DNA of 5,146 nucleotides from Oscillospiraceae bacterium (GTDB taxonomy: Bacteria; Bacillota; Clostridia; Oscillospirales; Acutalibacteraceae): NCBI GenBank assembly GCA_902782805.1, contig CACZON010000060.1, positions 1-5,146 of the forward strand. The letters run 5' to 3'. The notes beneath the pieces are model-generated. The model worked only from the letters and a program-made list of their open reading frames with translations, searched no databases and was not told the DNA's origin. The position numbers and the translations under genes were made by a program. Below are positions 1 to 5,146 of this stretch, in pieces; position 1 is the first letter of the stretch, and each line of letters begins with the position of its first letter.

Positions 1-536
1 GCGAAGGCGCGGATGATGTAGCCTCTGGTGGCTTCATCGTCGATCTCTTCAAAGTAACGCAGGTACGAAGCGGCCTCGGTGAAGAACATCCCGTTGCGGA
101 TACGCAGCGCGTCCGATTCCTCATCATCCACACCGGTCAGGAAGGTGCGCAGATAATACAAACCCATTCCGAGCTTGTATAGCTCGCGGATGATGTCGTT
201 GCGGCTTTTTCTGATCCGGTAGAAACTGAGCAGCGCGTCATGGATCGCGACGTAGACGCCGACGTCGAGATTTGTTTTCCAGTCCATCAATGCGTCGGAG
301 AATTCCTCCAGATCGGCGATCACGGCGCCGTCTGCCCCGAAAAGCCCGTCGAGCGAGGGGAAAAGCTCCCGCCCGAGCAACTCGTTGTTTTCCCGGGAAA
401 GCGCGCGGATTCTGTCGTCGCATGCTTTGCGGTTCTGATACCAGCGTTCGAAATCCGGTTCTTCGTCGCGGTAAAAACGCCGCAGATCCGCGATTTCCTT
501 CAAATTGCGGATATACTCCTCCTGATACGGCTGCAT
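1..536 (-). CDS. Partial signalling-type protein, N-terminal 178 codons, function not assigned
   Basis: This reading frame is open from an ATG at 536 to the window edge, so only the N-terminal 178 codons are visible and the C-terminus is missing. The start is well supported: AAGGAGG lies at 544-550, 7 nt upstream. The visible protein is acidic, probably all-helical and without a membrane segment or signal peptide. It looks cytoplasmic and contains segments that read like a conserved core (residues 83-100 with MDWKTNLDVGVY, 116-128 with IIRELYKLGMGLYY, and 150-161 with MFFTEAASYLRY). These resemble, from memory only, the N-terminal helical region of clostridial proteins that end in a nucleotide-signalling domain (GGDEF or HD type); that is an inference and no catalytic motif is present here. 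It follows the hybrid kinase gene by 40 nt with no terminator between, so the two are probably co-transcribed and it may be the kinase's output partner. The gene is certain; the function is open. Confidence 0.85.
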   Translation of the reverse strand, partial: MQPYQEEYIRNLKEIADLRRFYRDEEPDFERWYQNRKACDDRIRALSRENNELLGRELFPSLDGLFGADGAVIADLEEFSDALMDWKTNLDVGVYVAIHDALLSFYRIRKSRNDIIRELYKLGMGLYYLRTFLTGVDDEESDALRIRNGMFFTEAASYLRYFEEIDDEATRGYIIRAF

Positions 537-543
537 GCGGAAT

Positions 544-550
544 CCTCCTT
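544..550 (-). promoter_or_regulatory. Ribosome binding site of the partial downstream gene
   Basis: AAGGAGG on the minus strand lies 7 nt before the ATG at 536. It is a near-perfect match to the anti-Shine-Dalgarno sequence and fixes the start of a gene that runs off the window. Confidence 0.8.
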
Positions 551-576
551 TCCCTGAAAGTAGAATGATACTCGGA

Positions 577-2289
577 TTATGTTTCGATCATGCGAAGCGT
601 CTGCATCAGCAGGTTCATATCGATCGGCTTGCCGATATGGCCGTTCATCCCTGCGGTTTTCGCCTTCGCGATATCCTCGGCAAAAGTGTTCGCGGTCATC
701 GCGAAGATCGGAATCGTCGCAGCGTCGCGACGCCCGCTTCCGCGGATTTTCGCCGCGGCCTCATAGCCGTCCATCACGGGCATCTGGATATCCATCAGGA
801 TCAGGCTCAGCGAGCCCTCCTCCTCACAGAGATAGCGCTCCACGGCTTCCTGTCCGTTCTCCGCCGTGAGAACCTTCGCGTTTGTCACCGAAAGCAGCTC
901 CCCGGCGATTTCGCGGTTGATCATGTTATCCTCAACAAGCAGGATCTTTTTGCCCGCAAGCTGCGGATACGGAGAACGGTCCTCATCGGATTCGCCGAGA
1001 ACCGCGTGGTTGATCGAGTTGAGCAGCGATTTACGGAAAAACGGCAGCGGGATGAATGTATGGATCCCGTTGCGGTTCGCCTGATATTCGATTTCCTCCC
1101 AGTTGTCGTCACTCGCGAGTATGATCGGGAGTTCCGGATTGGCGGAATGGAAATACGAAGCAATCTGGAAGACGTTCCCCTCACCCTCATGGGATTTTCC
1201 GAGGATCAGCGCGCGGAATTTCTCCTCCCCTTTGAAGGAGGCCTGCGTAATCGCGTCGATCGCCCGGGAAGCATCGGGAACAATTTCAGCCGAAACGAGC
1301 GCTTCGCCCAGATACTCCTCAAACAGCGCTTTCTGCTCCTCGTCCGTTTCGATGATAAGCAGACGGTGGTCGCGCAGCGCGTCAACCACAAGCGGTTCCA
1401 CCTCATATTTCAGCGGAATCGCGATACGTACTCTGGTGAATTTTTCGAGCTCGCTTTCGATCTCGATCGTGCCTTCCATGGCGTCTACCATCTTTTTGAC
1501 GATACTCATCCCGAGGCCGGTGCCCTCGATCTTTGAAATCGTGGAGCTGTTGACACGTTCGAACGGATCGAAAACACGTTTTAAAAACTCATCGCTCATG
1601 CCGATGCCGTTATCCTCGCAGATAAATACCAGAAGGCAGCGGTCTCCCTGAAGCTCTTCGGATACCGAGATTGTGATATTTCCGCCGGTATTCGTGTATT
1701 TTACGGAATTGTTGATGATGTTGACATAGATCTGCCGAAGCTTCAGAACGTCTCCGATGAGGCGTTCACGGCTGATATTCTGCGTAAGAAGCCGGTAGGA
1801 ATGGTGCTTCGCCGCGATCTGCGGCCGCAGGATCGTCATCGTATCGTGGAGCAGATCGGAAAGCAGAAAGCTTTCGTTCGCGATCTGCATTCTGCCGGAA
1901 TTGATGCGCGACATATCGAGCACGTCGTTGATCAGCGAGAGCAGGTGGCCGCTCGCGGTCTCGATTTTGCTGAGCGCGTCGATCACACGGTTCTTTTCAT
2001 CGATATGGTTTTTAGCAAGCGCAGCCATTCCGATGATGGCGTTCATCGGGGTACGGATATCGTGAGACATATTGGAAAGGAAGGTTTCTTTTGCAATATT
2101 GGCAGCCTTTGCCTCTTCGAGCTGCGTGAGGAGAGCACGGTTTTCGGCGGCGAGCGAATCCTCTCCGCAGATCAGAAGCTCGTTTCCGTCGGAAAGCAAT
2201 ACCGTATCCGTCACGGCCGAGGCGTCAAACCCCGCACTCGAGCACAGGATCGTTCCGTCTCTGCGCCGCAGGGCGTATTCTTTTCCCAT
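577..2289 (-). CDS. Soluble hybrid sensor histidine kinase with degenerate and intact receiver domains
   Basis: This 570-residue protein should autophosphorylate on His and pass the phosphate to its own C-terminal Asp. Residues 1-45 form a short N-terminal segment with no membrane helix; 46-66 look like a coiled coil. HisKA spans about 66-132 with the H-box MSHDIRTPMN (phospho-His76). The HATPase domain spans about 178-295 with the N-box (Asn194), G1 EDNGIGM (225-231), F-box DPFERV (241-246) and G2 EGTGLGM (255-261). A receiver-like domain at about 307-428 has Gly364 at the expected phospho-Asp position and Leu415 at the conserved Lys position, so it is probably inactive. The last domain (446-565) is a complete receiver: Glu453/Asp454, phospho-Asp500 in LILMD, Thr532 and Lys554. 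There is no HPt domain, and a lone HPt gene lies upstream. The frame extends 51 codons further to 2442, but that part covers the promoter. ATG 2289 has AGAAGGAG 10 nt upstream and is the start. The sensed signal is unknown. Confidence 0.95.
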   Translation of the reverse strand: MGKEYALRRRDGTILCSSAGFDASAVTDTVLLSDGNELLICGEDSLAAENRALLTQLEEAKAANIAKETFLSNMSHDIRTPMNAIIGMAALAKNHIDEKNRVIDALSKIETASGHLLSLINDVLDMSRINSGRMQIANESFLLSDLLHDTMTILRPQIAAKHHSYRLLTQNISRERLIGDVLKLRQIYVNIINNSVKYTNTGGNITISVSEELQGDRCLLVFICEDNGIGMSDEFLKRVFDPFERVNSSTISKIEGTGLGMSIVKKMVDAMEGTIEIESELEKFTRVRIAIPLKYEVEPLVVDALRDHRLLIIETDEEQKALFEEYLGEALVSAEIVPDASRAIDAITQASFKGEEKFRALILGKSHEGEGNVFQIASYFHSANPELPIILASDDNWEEIEYQANRNGIHTFIPLPFFRKSLLNSINHAVLGESDEDRSPYPQLAGKKILLVEDNMINREIAGELLSVTNAKVLTAENGQEAVERYLCEEEGSLSLILMDIQMPVMDGYEAAAKIRGSGRRDAATIPIFAMTANTFAEDIAKAKTAGMNGHIGKPIDMNLLMQTLRMIET

Positions 2290-2299
2290 TTTTCTCACG

Positions 2300-2307
2300 C
2301 TCCTTCT
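2300..2307 (-). promoter_or_regulatory. Ribosome binding site deciding the kinase start
   Basis: AGAAGGAG lies 10 nt before ATG 2289. An in-frame GTG at 2298 is only 1 nt from this site and is therefore unlikely. A longer start at 2442 would lie upstream of the promoter, outside the expected transcript. Confidence 0.75.
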
Positions 2308-2323
2308 GAATTGTTTGCATTTT

Positions 2324-2352
2324 ATTATATCATTTATGTCGCTAAAAAACAA
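2324..2352 (-). promoter_or_regulatory. Sigma-A type promoter of the hybrid kinase unit
   Basis: On the minus strand, TTGTTT (2347-2352) is separated by exactly 17 nt from a perfect TATAAT (2324-2329). The -10 box is preceded by TGA, giving the extended form TGATATAAT. The start of transcription should fall near 2317, leaving a leader of under 30 nt before the kinase ATG, with the ribosome binding site inside it. The region is strikingly AT-rich compared with the flanking genes. The promoter makes the kinase and the following gene a unit separate from the pilT-GGDEF-HPt unit. Confidence 0.82.
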
Positions 2353-2482
2353 TAGATTCCAAAAACGTTCCGGCACTTCTCCCGTTGCCCCGCAAGGAAC
2401 ACACCATTGACGCCTTAATGCACCATGGCTGAAATATTCCATCCTTTCGAAAACAGGATTTACCGTTTACGTCTATATGAAA
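2353..2482. other. Non-coding stretch between terminator and promoter, with a possible hairpin
   Basis: About 130 nt without a credible gene. On the minus strand it can form GTTCC/GGAAC (2396-2400 with 2367-2371), followed immediately by TTTTT (2361-2365). Inside it is a small TTGC/GCAA stem (2392-2395 with 2385-2388). An alternative pairing GGCA/TGCC (2386-2389 with 2372-2375) excludes the inner stem. This could be a weak second terminator for read-through from the HPt gene or a small structured element. It matches no riboswitch class that I recognise; the c-di-GMP-I, fluoride and cobalamin consensus elements were looked for and not found. Reading it as coding (an N-terminal extension of the kinase) gives a Cys/Arg-rich peptide unlike the family. 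Confidence 0.35.
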
Positions 2483-2515
2483 TTCGGGCCTGCCGAGGCT
2501 TCCGACAGGCCCGAA
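2483..2515 (-). terminator. Probable intrinsic terminator after the HPt gene
   Basis: A perfect 10-bp inverted repeat (2483-2492 with 2506-2515, core CGGGCCTG) can extend to 14 bp through TCGG/TCGG. On the minus-strand RNA those four extra pairs include two G-U pairs, leaving a 5-nt loop AAGCC. The extension only pairs well on the minus strand, which favours termination of leftward transcription. The hairpin sits 47 nt after the HPt stop codon. The following tract, TTTCATATA, is poor in T, so termination may be incomplete. Confidence 0.68.
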
Positions 2516-2562
2516 GTGATTTTATGCGTATGTATTTTTTGCCATGCGGGGATTTTTTCCTC

Positions 2563-2904
2563 TTACCCGCGAAGCGCGAGCAGCTCGTCGCGTTTTTTGA
2601 GAATTTCCTCGAGATACGCCGTGCCGTCCGCCGGCTCTCCGGAACGCAGAAGCTCCGTCAGCGCGGACACCGGCTCGTAGATCTGGCTCAGTTCCAGATT
2701 GCCCAGAACGCCCTTGAGGGCATGTGCAGCCTCAAATCCGGCTTTTACGTCGCCGCCGCGCACGGCTTGTTCCAGCTTTCCGAAGCTCGCGTCGTCAAGC
2801 GCCATATTTACAAGACGCAGATAAAACGCCTCGTTGTTCATGCATCGTTCCATGCCCTTGGCGGTATTCGCCCCGGCTTGTTTCAGTATTTCGATGGTCA
2901 GCAT
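2563..2904 (-). CDS. Free-standing histidine phosphotransfer (HPt) domain protein
   Basis: This 113-residue protein is a single HPt domain, a four-helix bundle that carries phosphate between receiver domains in a His-Asp-His-Asp relay. The signature HALKG (61-65) supplies phospho-His61 and the conserved Lys64-Gly65 of the HxxKG motif. The preceding helix (about 36-61) and the following segment GNLELSQIYEPV fit the family. There is no kinase, receiver or membrane part. ATG 2904 is preceded by GAGAGGAG with a rather long 12-nt gap; no better in-frame start exists and the domain begins right at the N-terminus. The gene lies 65 nt after the diguanylate cyclase stop with no terminator between, so it is probably in the pilT-GGDEF operon. 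The obvious donor is the Asp500 receiver of the hybrid kinase encoded just downstream; the acceptor regulator is not in view. Family assignment is firm; the partnership is inferred. Confidence 0.93.
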   Translation of the reverse strand: MLTIEILKQAGANTAKGMERCMNNEAFYLRLVNMALDDASFGKLEQAVRGGDVKAGFEAAHALKGVLGNLELSQIYEPVSALTELLRSGEPADGTAYLEEILKKRDELLALRG

Positions 2905-2916
2905 AATTTACACATT

Positions 2917-2924
2917 CTCCTCTC
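2917..2924 (-). promoter_or_regulatory. Ribosome binding site of the HPt gene, long spacer
   Basis: GAGAGGAG lies 12 nt before ATG 2904, longer than the 5-10 nt seen for the other genes here. A closer ATG at 2915 is out of frame and opens only a five-codon frame. The spacing may give weaker translation than the other genes. Confidence 0.55.
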
Positions 2925-2933
2925 GTTATGATC

Positions 2934-2954
2934 CCTTAAGCACCGGCCTTAAAG
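2934..2954 (-). other. Small intercistronic hairpin between the cyclase and HPt genes
   Basis: CTTTAAG and CTTAAGG (2948-2954 and 2934-2940) can pair over 7 bp with one G-U pair and a 7-nt loop. No T-run follows, so it is not a terminator. It could influence mRNA stability or be chance; evidence is thin. Confidence 0.25.
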
Positions 2955-2969
2955 ACGCGCCTGATAATT

Positions 2970-4331
2970 TCAGTAGATTTCACAGCCGCCGGGACGCACA
3001 CTCTTCGTGCGGTACAAGGCAGTATCGGCGTCTTTGAAAATATCCTCGGTCGGATTCCCGCGGTCTCCGAAAGCCACGCCCACGCTCAGGGAGAGGGGCG
3101 GCAGACCGTCCTGCGGGATTTTGAGTGTTTCGTTGATTCCGCGGATTTTCTCCTTTACAAGATTCCCCAGCGAAGAATCCGCATGAACCATAATCACGGC
3201 GAACTCATCGCCGCCGATCCGGCAGATGTAGTCCTCCGCGCGGAAGCGTTCCTGCAGAAGCGATGCTACGCGGCAGAGCGCGCGGTCGCCGATGTCGTGA
3301 CCGTACTGATCGTTGATCGTTTTGAATTTATCCAGATCGATGATGAGCAGGGCATTGTCGCGTTCGCTTAACCGCGCGCGCAGTTTTTCGAACACACTGC
3401 GGTTGAAAACGCCGGTGAGCGCGTCGTGCGTGGCATCGTAGTTGAGCTGTTCGCGGTGCTGCTGGTTCTGCTCGTGCGTTCTGTTATACGTGCGCGCAAG
3501 AAACCGCAGTTCGCTCGCGCCTTTTTCTGGAAGCTTTTCATCGGCGCGGATCCGGCTGATGAAACTGCGCAGCGGATGGGAAACGAAGAGTATATTGAAA
3601 GCGATCAGAATCAGCGCGGCGAGCAGCATCACCACGATCAGGAATTCCTCGCAGCGGATTCGCCGCTGGAGTTCCCGGAGGCTCTCCTCCTGCCCTTGCC
3701 GCATTTCTCCGATCAGCACCTCCACGCTCTGTGAAACACAGCGTCTGATCTCGTCCTTATAACTCTGGTAGGTATCATCGAAAAGCATCAGAAGCGCCTT
3801 GTCGCGCTGCTGTTCCGCAGACAGCGCAAGATCTGCTTCTTCGAGCACCTCCTGCGCCAACTCTTCCGGCAGATCGGATAGATCATACCCGTAGCTTTCA
3901 CCTGCGAGACGCATCGCGTAGCATTCGGTTTCCTGCAGATCGTTGGAGTTTTTGAGCGCGTCGCTCAGATAGCTGATCGTCGACGTTCCGCTCATATAAT
4001 TCCGGATCGTATCGAGCGCGAGATCTCTTCTGCGCGTTACGTTGACCTCTTCAAAAAAGTTTTCGGCATGGCTCACCTCACCTGTCGCGGCGAAGGCGCG
4101 GGACTGCGCGGTCAGATAGTCGGAAGCCGCCTGTATGTTCGAAGCCGCCTGCTGCGCCGTGATATACCCTTCGGTAGCCTTCTCCGTCTGAGAAAACCCC
4201 TCGCTCGTGCGGTAAGTGGAACGAAGGAGAAAGAACGCGAGAACTGCAAATACCAGAGCAGCCGCGATATAGAAACTGCTCAGCCGGATTCCGTCCCGTT
4301 TCTTTTCGGTTTCGGTTGATTTCTGACTCAT
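2970..4331 (-). CDS. Membrane-bound diguanylate cyclase (sensor, HAMP-like linker, GGDEF)
   Basis: This 453-residue enzyme is expected to make cyclic di-GMP from two GTP. A basic N-terminus precedes transmembrane helix 1 (about 17-37). An extracytoplasmic helical sensor domain covers about 38-228, helix 2 about 229-250, then a HAMP-like segment (251-298, with Pro253 and Glu274). The catalytic domain begins at THDALTGVFNR (301-311). Active-site residues are complete: metal ligand Asp332 in DLDKFK, Asn340, Asp349 and GGDEF (373-377). The product-inhibition site RxxD is present as RAED (364-367), five residues before GGDEF, so feedback inhibition is likely. ATG 4331 has AAAGGAGG 5 nt upstream. 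An upstream in-frame ATG at 4409 would overlap pilT and lacks a good binding site. It lies 37 nt after pilT, which suggests co-transcription and a c-di-GMP role in pilus behaviour. The ligand of the sensor domain is unknown. Confidence 0.95.
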   Translation of the reverse strand: MSQKSTETEKKRDGIRLSSFYIAAALVFAVLAFFLLRSTYRTSEGFSQTEKATEGYITAQQAASNIQAASDYLTAQSRAFAATGEVSHAENFFEEVNVTRRRDLALDTIRNYMSGTSTISYLSDALKNSNDLQETECYAMRLAGESYGYDLSDLPEELAQEVLEEADLALSAEQQRDKALLMLFDDTYQSYKDEIRRCVSQSVEVLIGEMRQGQEESLRELQRRIRCEEFLIVVMLLAALILIAFNILFVSHPLRSFISRIRADEKLPEKGASELRFLARTYNRTHEQNQQHREQLNYDATHDALTGVFNRSVFEKLRARLSERDNALLIIDLDKFKTINDQYGHDIGDRALCRVASLLQERFRAEDYICRIGGDEFAVIMVHADSSLGNLVKEKIRGINETLKIPQDGLPPLSLSVGVAFGDRGNPTEDIFKDADTALYRTKSVRPGGCEIY

Positions 4332-4336
4332 GTTCG

Positions 4337-4344
4337 CCTCCTTT
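4337..4344 (-). promoter_or_regulatory. Ribosome binding site deciding the cyclase start
   Basis: AAAGGAGG lies 5 nt before ATG 4331. It selects this start over the in-frame ATG at 4409 located inside the pilT 3' end. Confidence 0.78.
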
Positions 4345-4368
4345 GATTCGTACGCTTCCGGGTTTCGT

Positions 4369-5146
4369 TCACGCGCCGAGGCGCTTGGACATCGTTTCGT
4401 AGTTGACACAGGAGAGCATTGCCGTATCTTTGGTGATTCTGCCCTCTCTGTAGAGTTTCAGCAGGCTGCTGTCCATCGTACACATTCCGTCCGCGGCGCC
4501 TGCCTGCATAGCGGATTCGAGCTGATGAAGTTTGTCCTCGCGGATCATGTTCTGGATCGCGACCGTCGTCTTCATGATCTCAAAAGCCGGGATCTGGCTG
4601 CCGTCCACCGAAGGCACAAGCTGCTGGCAGACTACGCCTTTGAGGATCTGGGCGAGCTGGATTTTGACCTGCTTCTGCTGGTTCGCGGGAAAGACGTCGA
4701 GAATCCGGTTGATCGTGTTGGCCGCGGAGCTCGTATGAAGGGTGCTCAGCAGCAGCACTCCGGTTTCCGCCGCCGTGATCGCCGCGGAGATGGTATCGTA
4801 ATCGCGCATCTCCCCGAGCAGAATCACGTCCGGGCTTTCGCGCAGCGCGGAGCGCAGCGATTCGAGATAGCCGGGGGTGTCGATGGAGATTTCGCGCTGG
4901 GAAACGATCGATTTGTCGTGGCGATGAATATATTCGATCGGATCCTCCATGGTTATGATATGCGCATCGCGCGTTTTGTTGATCCGGTCGATCATACACG
5001 CGAGCGTGGTGGATTTTCCCGTTCCGGCGGAGCCGGTAATCAGCACGAGACCCTTTTTGTTATCGGCGAGCGAGAGAACGCTCTCCGGGATTCCGAGCTG
5101 CTTCGGGTCGGGCAGACCGAACCGGATCACACGGATCACCGCGGCA
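4369..5146 (-). CDS. pilT: Type IV pilus retraction ATPase PilT, 5' end outside the window
   Basis: PilT is the hexameric cytoplasmic ATPase that depolymerises type IV pili and powers twitching. Counting the Val codon at 5139 as residue 1, the visible part shows Walker A GSAGTGKST (36-44, Lys42) and the Asp box TMEDPIEY (63-70). The Walker B-like segment VILLGEMRD (105-113, catalytic Glu110) and the His box STLHTSS (132-138) follow. AIQNMIRE (194-201) corresponds to the AIRNLIRE motif that marks retraction ATPases and separates PilT from the extension ATPase PilB. The C-terminal stretch GMCTMDSSL is also typical. The GTG at 5139 is not taken as the start: the frame stays open to the window edge (two further Ala codons), and residues before Walker A fit the linker after the N-terminal PAS-like domain. 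About 90-100 residues should be missing relative to a usual PilT of roughly 350. No other pilus gene is visible. Confidence 0.95.
   Translation of the reverse strand, partial: AAVIRVIRFGLPDPKQLGIPESVLSLADNKKGLVLITGSAGTGKSTTLACMIDRINKTRDAHIITMEDPIEYIHRHDKSIVSQREISIDTPGYLESLRSALRESPDVILLGEMRDYDTISAAITAAETGVLLLSTLHTSSAANTINRILDVFPANQQKQVKIQLAQILKGVVCQQLVPSVDGSQIPAFEIMKTTVAIQNMIREDKLHQLESAMQAGAADGMCTMDSSLLKLYREGRITKDTAMLSCVNYETMSKRLGA

Noticed and set aside
535..1536. 333-codon plus-strand open frame opposite the kinase gene
   Set aside because: It is a mirror of the kinase coding strand: the minus frame carries every kinase motif, while the plus frame gives an Arg/His/Phe-rich protein with no recognisable domain and spans from the neighbouring gene's start.
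1801..2355. 184-codon plus-strand open frame
   Set aside because: It is antisense to the kinase N-terminal half, runs into the kinase promoter, and shows no domain; low-complexity shadow of a conserved gene.
2290..2442. 51-codon N-terminal extension of the kinase with a start at 2442
   Set aside because: The stretch contains the TATAAT promoter and its encoded peptide is unlike the kinase family; ATG 2289 has a good ribosome binding site.
2353..2482. A c-di-GMP riboswitch controlling the kinase
   Set aside because: Attractive given the neighbours, but the conserved GEMM core (CACGCACAGGGCAAACC and GGGACGCAAAGCC) is absent on both strands, and the region lies upstream of the likely transcription start.
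2425..2931. 168-codon plus-strand open frame across the HPt gene
   Set aside because: It is the antisense of the HPt gene and its terminator; the HPt signature HALKG on the minus strand settles which strand codes.
4332..4409. 26-codon N-terminal extension of the diguanylate cyclase with a start at 4409
   Set aside because: It overlaps the end of pilT and covers the strong AAAGGAGG site used by ATG 4331.
4580..4999. 139-codon minus-strand frame inside pilT
   Set aside because: It is an out-of-frame shadow; the Walker A, Walker B and retraction motifs lie in the overlapping pilT frame.
5137..5139. GTG as the true start of PilT
   Set aside because: The frame remains open to the window edge and PilT proteins carry about 90-100 residues before this point; the gene is cut by the window rather than short.

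Overview
The window fits a Gram-positive anaerobe of the Clostridia (Lachnospiraceae/Oscillospiraceae type). The evidence is strong AGGAGG-like ribosome binding sites, a near-consensus vegetative promoter, moderately GC-rich codons with AT-rich gaps, and a set of signalling proteins typical of gut Firmicutes. No rRNA or marker gene is present, so the genus cannot be named. All real genes lie on the minus strand; in transcription order they run from high to low coordinates.

Upstream unit (5146 to about 2483): the 3' part of pilT, the type IV pilus retraction ATPase, cut by the window edge. It is followed after 37 nt by a membrane-anchored diguanylate cyclase (extracytoplasmic sensor, HAMP-like linker, GGDEF with an intact inhibitory site). 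After a further 64 nt comes a free-standing histidine phosphotransfer (HPt) protein. A 10-14 bp GC-rich hairpin behind the HPt gene probably ends this unit.

Intergenic region (2290-2562): holds the hairpin, about 130 nt of non-coding DNA with a second possible fold, and a strong sigma-A promoter (TTGTTT, 17 nt, TATAAT with extended -10).

Downstream unit (2289 to below 1): a soluble hybrid histidine kinase (HisKA, HATPase, degenerate receiver, intact receiver). It is followed after 40 nt by a well-translated gene that leaves the window after 178 codons and whose output domain is not visible.

Taken together this is a surface-motility and c-di-GMP signalling locus. The kinase has a phosphoacceptor receiver but no HPt domain, and the neighbouring unit supplies a lone HPt protein, so a His-Asp-His relay between the two units is a reasonable inference. 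The final Asp-bearing regulator is not in the window. I saw no CRISPR, tRNA, mobile element or long repeat. The components belong to known families; the possibly new part is their combination and the unassigned partial gene.
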